Source: Sitta carolinensis (lineage: Eukaryota; Chordata; Aves; Passeriformes; Sittidae). Taken from it: 64,000 nt of DNA. The notes beneath the pieces are model-generated. The model saw only the letters and a list, made by a program, of their open reading frames with translations, was not told the DNA's origin and ran no database searches. Position numbers and translations under genes: made by a program. Positions within the stretch are counted from its first letter, which is position 1. Each line of letters starts with the position of its first letter. Positions 53,076 through 63,868 of this stretch are shown piece by piece. The DNA is taken from assembly GCA_032173965.1 (NCBI GenBank), contig CM063294.1, positions 6,184,452 through 6,248,451 on the forward strand, written 5' to 3'.

Positions 53076-53246
53076 CTAATGGAAGACTGTCTGTCTCCAT
53101 CTCTTGTCAACAAGGAAAGGCCAAAGTGATTCTCTGATGCCAGCTCGAAATGGTGTTCTCTGACCTATCCCCAGCATCTCCAACTTGGAGCAGTCCAGCT
53201 GAGCATTCTTCGGACGAAGAGCACCCACAACTGGACTATCAGTAAT
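53076..53246 (-). CDS. MAT2B: MAT2B coding exon 7 (last)
   Basis: The exon has 171 nt encoding residues 279-334 and a TAG stop at 53078-53076, from [20 protein letters not shown] to the conserved C-terminus WRQTVFH. The acceptor is TTTTTAG. In human MATbeta this C-terminal tail inserts into the MAT2A complex. Confidence 0.97.
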   Translation of the reverse strand: MTDSPVVGALRPKNAQLDCSKLEMLGIGQRTPFRAGIRESLWPFLVDKRWRQTVFH

Positions 53247-56200
53247 CTAAAAACAGAAATGGAAGACAAAAAAAACCCCACACCAATAAGTAATCAGAAG
53301 TGACTGAAAAATACTTGTATATGTACATGAGAACTTTCTCTTCACAGCTTTCTATATAGGTATGGTCACCTCCTCCCTTCCAATTTTTTTTGTGGTTTTT
53401 TTTTTCCAGTTTGGCTTTATTTGCTATTTGTTTTGTTTTATAGTTAACTTTATTTCAACACGTGAAATGACTTAAGGCAAATTTTTCTCACTATCTTTAC
53501 AGCTACTATTAGTGTTTTCCAACATTTTATACATATTTTTACTCGGTGATTACTGTCACAAGGTAAGGAATGCTCCAGAATGTAAATGTAACCATGTCTT
53601 GATCAATATACTTGAAGAGAAATAGAGTTAGGCAAGAAAAATTAGGACTAAGTGTTCTCCATTGTTTTATTTACATCTGCCAAGTCACATTTCAGTTCCA
53701 GTTTCACCAGTTCTGAATCCTAAGATTTTATTTTGTAAGTAGATAAATGCTATATGCCCACCACATTATCAGTATGTCTTTAAGAGCAGTCTCAAGTGCC
53801 AATAAAACTGCCAGACAGGTGTTTTAAGCAAAACAAAAATAATTTGTAGTTCTTAAATGCATGTATTCAGAAATAAATCTGGACATTGCACAGCTTTCAC
53901 AGAGCCCATCTTCAAGTTAATATTCTATCAATCTGTAACATAAAAGTACAGATTTGCTTGTGACTAAGGGGAACTGTTCTGCAGAAATACCATTACACTA
54001 CAGACTGGGAATCTGGTGACTGACTGACTGAGTAATTTTCCTAATTCAGCAGGTCAAAGCAGCTGTTATTTTCCTGAGCTTGATACCAGCCAGTCCCCTC
54101 AGCAACAGAGCAGCTGTGCTGGGCATGCACAACCTGTCCTGAAGAGGAAGCTCACTCGTACAGCCAGTGGGAGACCTGCTACTTGCACTGATCAGGCACA
54201 TCTGTCTGCCTACAGCTCCAGCACATCACTTACTGGTCTCAAGTGGCTGCTGGGAAGGTTGAAAGCATCTGCAATTGCACAGGCCATCTCATACTTAGTC
54301 ATCTGTTCATTGCCAGACCAGTGAAAGGTTCCTTTTATTGATGGGTCCTAGAGAAGAAAGAGGAAACACAGATGAAAGGAAGCAGCCAGCTGGCCCTCAG
54401 GCTAATTCCTGTGCAAGAACTGAGCTGAAACAGCATCCAGCAAGACCCTATCTCAAAAGACATTTTACAGCACCTCAGTGGTGTTCTAGAAACATCTGTA
54501 CCCTTTCAGAGAATGCCTGATCAGGGACTGAGACAGGAGACTGGTCTCTCTCTGACCTGACTTCACAAACAGCTTGGGTCCTGCAGAATGAACAGGAGGG
54601 AAAGGAGCTGCCCACCAACCAAGCAAGGTCAAAGAGCTGGGGAGGAGGAGCTCAGCTGTTCTGTGATGCTCACTTACTCAAAGGCAAAAGGCATCACACA
54701 CATTCTGAGTGTTAAGCTACAAACCCTGTACAAGTCCAGCCAAACTGACTGCACCATGTCCACTGTCCAGGTCCACAGTTTCAAAGCTACTGTGTCAAAA
54801 ACAAAGGTGTCTCTTTGTTGTTTGGTTCTGTTACCTTGCAAAGATGGTAATCTGAAGGTGCTGTGGTGAACAAATTCAAGGAAGTAATTCAGTCCAGGGG
54901 CTTTGTTTGGCCACTTCAGTGTTGTTAATACAATAAATAAGGGCGTCTTTGAGAATTCCATTCAACCACATGGGGTTTTATTTCAAACTAGCAATTTTTA
55001 AAAGGCATATCAGAATAAGTTGGCATTTCTGATTCTCTCCTCTATACCAGGAGACACAAGACTATTTTCAGGTTCTGTCCCATCCCTTTAATTACTTTTG
55101 GTTCAAAGACCACAATACCCTCATAGTCATGCAAAAATCCTGCAGTATTGCAGCCAGTTCTTTCCTCCCTCCCAGCATTCCAGAAATGCAAATAATCCAG
55201 GTGATGTGCAGTTCTCAGTTGTTCAGAAGCAAAGCTAGAATCAAACTGTTTTCACCTTGCAGAAGCACGTCTCTTGCCATCCTTACCAGCATTCTCTTCT
55301 CTGCTAGTTGCCTGCAAACAGCTGCTACATCCTTGACATTGGTAGGAAATCTCTGTTGCCAGTGGTCCATGTTGGCAGATTTATTACTGAACTGCACTTT
55401 ATCAAACATAACTGTCACAGCACTTTCCTCCAGTCTTTCCACCTCTCCATATAAGACAGGAATCCTAAGTACTGCAGTTTCTAAAAGAAAGATTTTACAT
55501 CATGGGTGTGTACAAATGCTGCAGCATAATCTGCAAAGTGGAAGTGTTAATAAATATGCTGATATATTAAGGAGCTACAAATCACAAATAAAATACAAGT
55601 AGTATGTTGGCTCAAAGAATATAATTTTAATTTATATCAAAACCAGTTTACAAACACTAAGATTATAGACATTATTATTTCTTTTCATTTATGCCATTGA
55701 TTTCCAGAAAGTTAACAAGCTTTCATTAATTTTATAAAGATGACTGCCTGGGTTAGAATAAAAATGAAAAAATTAAAAAAACCAACTACTCTGTGCAGTT
55801 ACTCCAGCACTCCCCGTCCTCCTTGGGTAAAAGTAAGGAGAAAAAAATCCCATCAATCACAAGTCATCAAATTTAGGCATCAATTACAAATTTTCACCCA
55901 TCATGCAGAAACCTCCTGCATAAAGGAGAATATTATTTACCAGAAAGAAAGACATGAACCTCAAAATGTTAGATTCCAGGACAGTGATTTGAGAAATTAA
56001 TAAAATGCAAAGAGAAGCATATTTCATGGTGGAATACATCATACTAGTCTATCTGTCAGGAAGACTCAAAAAAGCCTCTGAGGAGAAACCCAAGGCTATG
56101 ACAAATTACTTAAAAGCAATAGTTCTGCTGAAAGAGAAAACAAAAAAATCGGACCTGGAATGAGAAGCTGAAGTCATCAAAGCATTGCCATTCTTAATAT

Positions 56201-59200
56201 ATTTGAAGGAAAATGCTACAGCTATTGGAGAGACAAACAGAAAAAGCTAACACAGAAATTATTCTCACAGAAAAGTAAACCAGAAAAAGCACTTAGACAA
56301 GAAAAACAAATAGAAAACCCAATATGGCACTGATTTCCTTCTGCTTTAAAAGCAGTTATTTGGCCACTCAGCAGATATGTTCTTTCTCTCTTTAAATACT
56401 GGTTGAAACATCTATTTTTAAATATTTTTACAATATTCCTTCTTTGAGAAGACAATTTCTTCTCAAAGGAGAGCTTTCCTTTCATTCTCAGCTCTCTGGG
56501 ACATGGAGAAGACCAGCCTCATGACTAAGAGCTCTGAGGACTTCCTGACACTTTTAGGTCTATAAGCATGATTATTTATTTTTATAAGCATGTATCTAAC
56601 CCCTTCTAAACAAAGTGAAGTATCTTTAAAAAAAATATTAAACCCACTTACTGGAGATTTTTGCATTTTATAACACAAATGAACAGGGCAGATCTTCACA
56701 CAGCTACAGATTTGACCAATGGAATTCTACCTGCACCGTATCACACCATATCAGCAAATTAGTGGCTAGAACATCATTACATGGAAAATATTTCTATTTG
56801 TACAAACCATGAGAACTCACATTTTCAAACTCTTTACTCAGCACCACCCCAACACTCCTCCTGCTAATAATACCACTGCTGCAACCCACTGCTGCCTGAC
56901 AGATCCTGCTCCAAAAGGTTACGAAACCAAACTGCATGCTGAGCTGGGGGAAGGGTCTGGGAAGATGCCCACACATACATGGATTTGGTAAAGTCTTATC
57001 TTCATTACCAGTCTAGAAGAAGGAGCAAACAGCATCACAGTCAAATTTGGAGATGGTATTTAAGCTAGAGGTGGAGTGAATAACTTGCCATTTAATTTAT
57101 TTTTTAATCTAAACAGGACGTTTCCTATCGAGGTATTTTTATACAAAGTTTCTTTCTTACTAGTAATCCCAAATCCATCATACACAGCATATGTTTACTT
57201 ACTGGAACACCATGACACTAATTGATCAATAGACTGGTTCTCTGGTTGGGAAGCACAGAATCACAGTGTGAGCATCATACTGACATATCACAAGCCTCTT
57301 CTGCATGTGTACTGAGATTATTTTCTTCAGATCTTTTCACAAAATACAAGTGCTTCTTTCTTTATAATCTGTGACTAGACACTGACAGTGCACTAACTAG
57401 AAACAGCTGAACCTCCCTCTTATACAGGAAATAAATCTTAAATTAACGGGAACATGTTCTTTTCCCTTAGGTATAAGTTTAGAAATTATGCTTGTGTATC
57501 TTGTATGCCAAATTTTCATTAAGAAAAGACAAACAAATTTTAAAAGCCTTGTTGTTTAAAACCATAAATATGTTATTAACCCTTTAGAAAGCATTACAAG
57601 CAGGAATCTGATGAGTGCAGGGGAGTAAAACCAAAATGGGTGGCCTGTTGGCATATGTAACAGAGCAAAACCCAAAGAGTAACAAGACTCCATGTTGATT
57701 TGAGCTGCATTATTACTGAATCACAGGTCTGGTTTTCCCTTTAAGTAAAAAAAAAATTGACAACGCTTGCAATGCATCCCCATAAGTAACTGTAGCTATG
57801 GATTGAATGAAGTATTTTATCTTTCCTTAGGAACAGCAGATTCACAATAGACAAAGGCTTATGAATGTCCATAAGGGAGAGACAAATAACATGAATGAAG
57901 ATTGGAACAAGTAAGAAATAAAGCTGTCATCAAGATATAAGCAAGGGGAACTGCTCATGACAAGGAGACCAACTCCTAATCACATTCTTCTCTGAAACTC
58001 GTTTCCATGGTTTTGCAACTTCATCATTGACTTCAGAGTCTACTAAGCTAATAAATAAATGAGTAAAAATAGAAAGCCTGTATTAAAAATGGTTGACTGT
58101 CTTACCTTCATTGTTTTCCAGAACTGCCTTTTCACCCTCCAGTTTGGTTTTACCATATAAATTCAGGGATTTGGTACATCAGTCTCTTTATATGGAGGGC
58201 TTGTTCCATCAAATACATAGTCTGTACTAATGTAGATCAGAAATGCTCCAACTCCAGCTAGAAAGAAAATGTTCACAGATCATTTATATTAATTCATGCC
58301 TTCTTTGAAATCCCAATAGACCCTTAAACCAATCTCTCAAGGATCTCATCTTCCATGCACATTTACTCCTGCTGCTTTGCTCCCTGATCCTTCAGAGAGT
58401 TGTGCACACTACTCTTACGGAAAACAGACTGGCAGCACAGGGATGGCAGAAGTGACATTCACACTTGTACTATTTGTATTGATGTCCCTGTGTAAACAGA
58501 TTGCAGGGTTTTAACAAGACCCCAAAGCCATGAGGGGGTCTCCTTACCTGCCTCTTTTGCCAAGTTTGCTGAAGCAGCCACATTGAGCTGAGAAGCAGCA
58601 TCTGGTTGGCCTTCCACAACATCTGGCCTCCTCTCAGCAGCACAGTGCACTATAACATGAGGCTGGAAATTAAAGACTAATTTTAAACAACCAACACTTC
58701 AAGAGATGGCAGTAGCACCCTAACTCTACCGATGACACCCCTCAGGCAAAACTAAGTAATAAAAATAGCATTGTTCTTTTTAATTATGGCATTCTGAGGA
58801 ACATTTTTTCCTTAGTATCTTTTTACAGTAAAATCATATTGTTTCAAGATACTAAAAACATTTATTATTAATTGTGCAATTATGGTCTTCGGTAGCTTCA
58901 ATTTTACAGCAACTCTGAAGTTGTGAGGATTTTTTTATTTTTAACTCTGTAAAGTAAAATATATATTAATATAAGATAGATCTCTCACACACACAAGGCT
59001 TCTAAAATTTTTAGGTAAGCTGTTTATACATGGCTTACTTAACATATGCAGACCATCAAGATGATACTTATTATTTTATAGAATGGCACCATGGATCATG
59101 TATTTCAGGTTTTATATATTCCTCTTGGGGCACTCAGACTGAAAAAACAGTGAACACTGCACACTACACAGAGTTACTGTTGTTGTATTCAAATATTCCT

Positions 59201-62200
59201 CCCCTTCCCTAGAAGTGCATATTTGTTGGAACCCAGGCTGTCTCTCTGACAGTGCTGGATGATCCCAGCCAGGGGGATTTACAGCCCTGGCGGGGGGGGG
59301 GGGGGGGGGGGGGGGGTCACAGACCCTGTCAGGCAGCCAGGGACTCCTGAGGCTTTGAGTTTGACCCGTGGAACAAATTACCACCTTTGAATGAAGAACT
59401 AAACGTCACAAAAGTTTAGATAGCATAATAGTAGTAGCTGTAGAGTGAAAAGGGAATTTTTTGGGATTTTTACCATGGGGGCTTAGGAGGTAAGATGGAG
59501 GGACTTGGGCGTTGTCCTGTCCTCCTTCCTTCTTCTTCCTAACTTCATCTTCTTGGGGATGGTGGCACTTGGGGATTGGACTGGAGTAGAATGGAACTGT
59601 CTACCATAGGTGATAGGCATTGGATCATAACTGTAAATAACTAACATGTAGTTTGTAGTATGAAAAACAGTGCCTGTCCCAGGGGAGGGCAGAGTGCCTT
59701 GGGCTGCCCTGCTGAACAGACCTGGGCAGCCCAGACAGAAAATATCTGAGATAAGAAACAATAAAACAACCTTGAGAGCATCAGCCGAAGACTTCTGACT
59801 CATTCATCGACAGCTGGGTTGGGGAACAGAGACTTTTTATACATCTCAGGGTCACCTGGACCAAAAGAAACCCTGAGACATATTGACACATTACTGTGTC
59901 AATAACTCAAGGGTACCTTTTCCTTTCCAGTGTGCTGGCACGTACAGCTGTGCCCGCAGCCTGCCTGTGGGGAGCACAGCACAGGTCAGAGCTGTGTGTA
60001 CCTCCCGAGCAAAGCCCTGCTCGGGGTGGGCTCTGGAGAGCTCTGCCAGAGCACCAGCCCCACTCATGGCCCAGAACCCAGCAGCACCATCACCTGAACA
60101 CTGGACACATCAAGGACCCCTCCCACCCACTTTATATTTCAGAAACTTACCTGAAAATCGTGGATAATGTCATGAACTGCAATAGAGTCGAGAAGATTAA
60201 CATGTTCAAATCTGGGCTGAGCTCTCCTGAATCCACAACCAACTGCGTTCCAATTATTTTCCTTGAATTCTTTAAACACAGCTCTGCCAAGAAGTCCCGT
60301 AGCACCAGTGATCAAAACTCGCCTACTGGGAATGTCAACATCTTCCTAGGGAAATGACAACAGGAAAAGTTTTGTTTCTACTGTAATATTTTAGTTTTTT
60401 CTTTAGAAGTATACAAGACTACAGTCAGAGGCTACTGTACTAAAAAAGCTTCTCCTGAGTCTTTTGCAGTGTCTCATGGAACATCACTATCTGGGACGAC
60501 CAACACTGCAGCCAGTCAACTATTTGAACACATATTCAAAGGTAATGAAAACAAAACTTTGGTGAGAAACTCATTTACTTGGCAACAATCCAAACCACAA
60601 GTGGAAGATGGAATTTTAAGTTCATTCAAAAGCTGATAACTTTGTGCAGTCTGAAAAGAGGGAAATAACTTCTTTAGGAAGTGGACCCAAAAGATGTAAC
60701 ATTTAGGGTCCAAATCCTACAACAAATAATTCTGGATAGACTGTGTCTGTTAAAAGCTGCAGCAATACAATATAACTTACTGTAGTAACTAACATCTTGA
60801 ATTGTATTATTAAATAAAAAAGTAATTGTTACTCAAAACAATAGTCTAATAGTAAGTAAAACCAAGATACTGATCTCTTGACAATTTCACAAAGTGCATT
60901 TAGAAGTGATTTGACAATTTCAGCTCTCAATCTACCCAACAGACTAAACCGTACTTCAGCTCCTGCACATTTTGGTACTTGGGACAGCTGTGAACATCAA
61001 GTTCACAAACTTCATCCCACCTCTCATTAGAGCATCAAGTTTTCAAGACAGCAAACACAAGATCCGTGTCTGTCCCGCAATCTTTATTTTCCTTTAATGC
61101 TTTCCTTCGGTATCTGCCACAAATAAACCCAAAACCTGCGTGCTAAAAACAAAAATGAAAGCATATCTTTACCATGCCTGGGCAGAAAAAACTTTGGGTG
61201 TGCACTACCCACAAACCTTGGATTTCCTGACCACTTTACTTACAGTAATTTGTGACAAATAACTATAATTCTGAACATCATAGAATGCTCTCTGCTAGGC
61301 AATCTCAACAGCCCAGTAATTTCTAAGCATCGTACCAGACTTGTACTTTTTGACTGCAGCACAGGAAGCCACAGCAATCACTTCCAAATTACTGTCTTTT
61401 ACCCATGAAGTTACAGAGCTTTTGTTCCATAAGGGTGCGTGCAGAGGGACACGATGCAAACAGCCTACCCCAAAACAATTGTTTCAAATTCCCAGCACGG
61501 TGCATGCATTCTTCTCAACTCCGAATCTCCAGAGGAAGGCTTATTCCCATTAGTACTTGATGAGAAGTAATAATTTACCTCTAGACAGCTGCCTGAAAAT
61601 AACAGGCTACAGCAAGTAATATTTCAAAAAGTTATTTTCATCCTTAAATTTTAGCTGAGAACACAAGCTGATTTACCATTTTAAAGGCTACCCAGGCTTC
61701 TCTGAATAGCATGAGCAAGAACATGCAAACTGCTATTTCCTTCTGTACTCCTTCTCTTAGCAAAGTCTGCACAGCGTCACAGGACCTACGACCAGGGCTT
61801 CCACAGCCAGAGATGCCTGCTAATAAATATTCAACACTTGCTGCTGAACAGAGTCAAAAGGTTCTCTAAAAACATCACTGAGTATCTTCAGTAAGTAGAA
61901 AGTGACCAACACAAAAGCCAGTGTCATTTGCAAAATCTGATGTTTTAAGGCCTCATTCATCTAAGTTTGTTTATTTTACATATCATAAAAGGATGTTACA
62001 TCAGCAGCACAGCTTGAACTGGACACAAACACAGCTTTCACCAAGCACAGCTTGCATGCTACTACTGTTGTATGCAAGACTAATTGATTCCAGGCACTCG
62101 TTTCTGATAGATGTTTCTCAGAAATCCAACACCAACTAATTACCAGTTTGAACCTTTCCTTGACACAAGTTTTAACATTCTGGTGAACCTGAAGAGATGA

Positions 62201-63274
62201 AGTCTTTCCCTGTATGGTGCCTTGCTCCTTCACAAGACATCACCTAGCTGCAGCAGCATTTCTATGGTCTACTAACACTACTGAAACTTGCAATTCTGAG
62301 GTTTATAGTGAACCATCCCATTGTTACCTGATGTCCATATTACCCAAAAATAACAAAAAAACCCTGTGTTTAGAAGTCTCATTTACATCAAAATAAACAA
62401 GTCACAGCATTATCAGATTAAAAAATAGCCTTTATGAGACACCAGATCACTTTGTAGACACTACCAAAATATAAAATAACAGTGTAATTTATAAAAAGAA
62501 CAAAACATGACGCATTTCAAGTTGAAAATCAGAAACGAATATTTTAAAAGTTCTTATAAAGGTTTTCCTGCTTTATATTTTTATTTAGAAAATCACGATG
62601 AACTACAACCATCGATTTTAAGGACTGGTTACTAAAACCCGGAAGCTCCTGGCGTAACAGATTCGCAACACAATACGATGAGATCCGAGTCACTACAGGG
62701 AAGGGAACGCGAGACCGCGTTCTCTCAGCTCCACATCCACTGCAGCCACGGAAAGCAAAAGGCAAAGCCCGGCGCTTTCCGAAGGCTCGCAATGAGAGGC
62801 GAACGCACATTGGCGTTGCCAGAAGCGGTTCTGCCTTTCCCCACACGCCCAGCCCTCCCTGCCGCGGCAGCTCACGTACACCTGTGGGGCAGCACCGGCC
62901 CCTGCCGGGCCGGCGGCAGGGAGCGCCGCGGCGGGGAACCCGCGCTGGAGCCGCCGCACACGGTTCGCTCGCCGAGCCCCTGCCTGCGCCACGGGCCAGC
63001 CGAGAGCGGCACGGGCCCGCGGGCAGCAGCCGGGCACAGCGCGCCCGCGGCCCCTCCGGGCGGACACCGAGAGCCGCGCCTGCCGAGGCCCCGCCGCCCC
63101 TCAGGGCCCGGCCCCCGGGCCAGGCCCCGCCGCGAACGCGTCAGCGCTCCGGGCCTGCCCGCGCGGCCCCGCGCTGCACACCGGCCGGCACGGCCGCCCC
63201 GCGGCGCTCACCTCCACGAGCTCGCAGCGCCCCGGCGCGAAGCGGATGCGGAGCTCCTTGTCCCGGCCGACCAT
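53076..63274 (-). CDS. MAT2B: MAT2B, methionine adenosyltransferase II regulatory subunit beta (7 coding exons, one apparent 1-bp frameshift)
   Basis: MATbeta is a cytosolic/nuclear NADP-binding protein of the extended short-chain dehydrogenase fold that binds the catalytic MAT2A subunit and tunes S-adenosylmethionine synthesis. Coding exons on the minus strand are 63274-63212, 60345-60151, 58662-58548, 58257-58106, 55480-55287, 54347-54234 and 53246-53076, all with GT-AG introns and compatible phases. The protein begins [15 protein letters not shown] and ends RWRQTVFH, as expected for the orthologue. The Rossmann glycine motif TGATGLLG is at residues 34-41. The YxxxK-type motif (Y159, K163) falls in exon 4. 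Joined length is 334 codons plus stop if one base is restored in exon 4; as written, the frame stops after residue 155 (see 58166-58168). Reading frame, splice sites and similarity all continue downstream of the lesion, which favours a sequencing or assembly error over a dead gene. Identity is essentially certain. Confidence 0.98.
53247..55286 (-). other. MAT2B: MAT2B introns 5 and 6 (flanking exon 6)
   Basis: Intron 5 is 54348-55286 and intron 6 is 53247-54233; exon 6 lies between them. Both have consensus ends. No repeat or RNA gene is recognisable. Confidence 0.8.
54234..54347 (-). CDS. MAT2B: MAT2B coding exon 6
   Basis: The exon has 114 nt in phase 0 and encodes residues 241-278, [20 protein letters not shown] to NLPSSHLRP. 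The acceptor is CTAG and the donor GTAAGT. It is too short to show as a long open frame but matches MATbeta almost residue for residue. Confidence 0.97.
55287..55480 (-). CDS. MAT2B: MAT2B coding exon 5
   Basis: The exon has 194 nt, completing codon 176 and encoding 177-240, from [19 protein letters not shown] through [12 protein letters not shown]. The acceptor is TTTTAG and the donor GTAAGG at 55286-55281. The open frame continuing past the donor is intronic read-through. Confidence 0.97.
55481..58105 (-). other. MAT2B: MAT2B intron 4
   Basis: The largest downstream intron, from donor GTAAGA at 58105 to acceptor TTTTAG at 55481. It is AT-rich with scattered short open frames of random appearance. 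Nothing in it could be identified. Confidence 0.85.
58106..58257 (-). CDS. MAT2B: MAT2B coding exon 4, with an apparent 1-bp deletion
   Basis: The exon has 152 nt where 153 are needed to connect exon 3 (ending one base into a codon) with exon 5 (beginning with the last two bases of a codon). It reads [20 protein letters not shown] and on to P155, then TGA. With one extra C in the CCC run (plus-strand GGG at 58166-58168) the expected [18 protein letters not shown] follows, including Y159 and K163. The acceptor is TTTCTAG and the donor GTAAGA. The flanking sequence is otherwise intact. Confidence 0.95.
58548..58662 (-). CDS. MAT2B: MAT2B coding exon 3
   Basis: The exon has 115 nt and encodes residues 87-124 plus the first base of codon 125. 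It contains the highly conserved segment [20 protein letters not shown]. The acceptor is TTTCCAG and the donor GTAAGG. The open frame running past the donor into the intron is not coding. Confidence 0.97.
59224..59880 (+). mobile_element. Solo LTR of an endogenous retrovirus (ERVK-like), inside MAT2B intron 2
   Basis: The element begins TGTTGGAACCCAGGCTGTCT and ends CCCTGAGACA, with AATAAA at 59760-59765 about 115 bases before its end, as in an R-U5 region. The layout resembles passerine ERVK-type LTRs from memory. The hexamer CATATT occurs at 59218-59223 and 59879-59884, a candidate 6-bp target duplication that overlaps the last two LTR bases. No internal retroviral sequence is present, so it is a solo LTR. 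A 25-base G run (59292-59316) interrupts its 5' part. Confidence 0.7.
59292..59316 (+). repeat. Poly-G run of 25 bases
   Basis: It is an uninterrupted G tract within the intron 2 LTR, preceded by CCCTGGC. Its length is likely unstable and may be imprecise in the assembly. On the MAT2B-sense strand it is poly-C. Confidence 0.95.
60151..60345 (-). CDS. MAT2B: MAT2B coding exon 2
   Basis: The exon has 195 nt in phase 0 and encodes residues 22-86, starting [20 protein letters not shown]. It carries the glycine-rich NADP-binding turn (34-41) and the following GCGFRRA segment typical of MATbeta. The acceptor is CCTAG and the donor GTAAGT. Confidence 0.97.
60346..63211 (-). other. MAT2B: MAT2B intron 1
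   Basis: The intron runs from donor GTGAGC to acceptor CCTAG. The first 500 bases (62690-63211) belong to the CpG island; the rest is ordinary AT-rich sequence. I see no convincing further exon, RNA gene or mobile element in it. Confidence 0.85.
63212..63274 (-). CDS. MAT2B: MAT2B coding exon 1
   Basis: This exon encodes residues 1-21 ([10 protein letters not shown]... to LVE). The ATG at 63274 matches the long-isoform start of MAT2B, and the exon ends GAG before a GTGAGC donor (63211-63206). It lies in a CpG island. I did not find the alternative short first exon known in human MAT2B in this window. Confidence 0.96.
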
Positions 63275-63411
63275 AGCGAGGCCGGGCCGGGCCGGGGCTG
63301 TGCCGCTCCGGCCGCCGCTCGCCCGGCGCTGCGCCACCGCGGCCCCGCGCGCCAGGGGGCGCCCGCGCCGCACGCGCGCCCGGCGCACGCGCTTCCCACC
63401 GCCGCGCGCTC

Positions 63412-63480
63412 ATTGGCAGGGGCGCGCCGGGGGCGGGGCTAGAGAGGTATTTAAGTGCGGGGGGCGGGCCCGGCCGGCAG
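63412..63480 (+). promoter_or_regulatory. Candidate divergent promoter facing away from MAT2B
   Basis: In plus-strand order there is ATTGG (63412-63416), a GC box GGGGGCGGGGC (about 63430-63440) and a TATA-like TATTTAAG (63448-63455). The spacing predicts a start near 63480 and rightward transcription out of the window. No product is recognisable in the 500 bases that follow. The same motifs could equally serve MAT2B. Confidence 0.4.
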
Positions 63481-63574
63481 AGGCGAGGGGCCGGGGCGAG
63501 GCGAGCGAGTGGGTGGGTGGCGGAACGCTGAGGGAGAGAGCGGCAGCGACGCACCAGAGCGCCGGGACCCGCCC

Positions 63575-63766
63575 CACAGCGGGGCCGTGCTCCCGGCACT
63601 GCCCTGCCTGCGGGGCCCGCTCCTCTCTGCACCGACACACCGAACACAGCGGGGCCGTGCTCCCGGCACTGCCCTGCCTGCGGGGCCCGCTCCTCTCTGC
63701 ACCGACACACCGAACAGCGGGGCCGTGCTCCCGGCACTGCCCTGCCTGCGGGGCCCGCTCCTCTCT
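63575..63766. repeat. 70-bp GC-rich tandem repeat upstream of MAT2B, about 2.7 copies
   Basis: The phrase GGGGCCGTGCTCCCGGCACT recurs at 63581, 63651 and 63719 (periods 70 and 68). The third copy ends after CTCCTCTCT. Copies are nearly identical, so the array is recent. It produces several overlapping open frames on both strands that should not be taken as genes. Confidence 0.9.
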
Positions 63767-63781
63767 TCGAGCGCGTAGTGC

Positions 63782-63868
63782 TTTCAACAGGATCAGTTAA
63801 AGCGTAGCACTGCGCTTTAACATCTGACCACGCCTCGCCTGTTGAAACGGAACTTGGCTGTGTTTTTT
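63782..63868. other. Nested inverted repeats followed by T6
   Basis: An outer pair, TTTCAACAGG (63782-63791) and CCTGTTGAAA (63838-63847), encloses an inner pair, GTTAAAGCG (63796-63804) and CGCTTTAAC (63813-63821). Both are perfect. A T6 run lies at 63863-63868. The arrangement could fold as a stacked RNA or cruciform. No known small-RNA family was recognised and no A or B box is evident. Confidence 0.5.

Larger units (their letters stand above)
58663..60150 (-). other. MAT2B: MAT2B intron 2, carrying an antisense solo LTR
   Basis: The intron runs from donor GTAAGT to acceptor TTTCCAG. About 0.66 kb of it (59224-59880) is a plus-strand LTR, opposite to MAT2B. The remainder shows no other recognisable feature. 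Confidence 0.85.
62690..63770. promoter_or_regulatory. MAT2B: CpG island at the MAT2B 5' end
   Basis: Base composition changes abruptly from AT-rich intron sequence to very GC- and CpG-rich DNA spanning MAT2B exon 1 and its upstream region. A GC box (GGGGGCGGGGC near 63430) and an inverted CCAAT motif (63412-63416) lie 140-160 bases upstream of the MAT2B ATG. A housekeeping-type promoter is expected here. The exact transcription start cannot be read from sequence. Confidence 0.85.

Noticed and set aside
55215..55442. 75-codon minus-strand frame taken as an independent small protein
   Set aside because: It is MAT2B exon 5 beginning at an internal methionine and running into intron 5.
58459..58650. 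63-codon minus-strand frame taken as an independent small protein
   Set aside because: It is MAT2B exon 3 plus intronic read-through.
62678..63800. Many long frames (up to 254 codons) over the CpG island on both strands
   Set aside because: High GC content depletes stop codons. Only the 21-codon MAT2B exon 1 is supported by homology.
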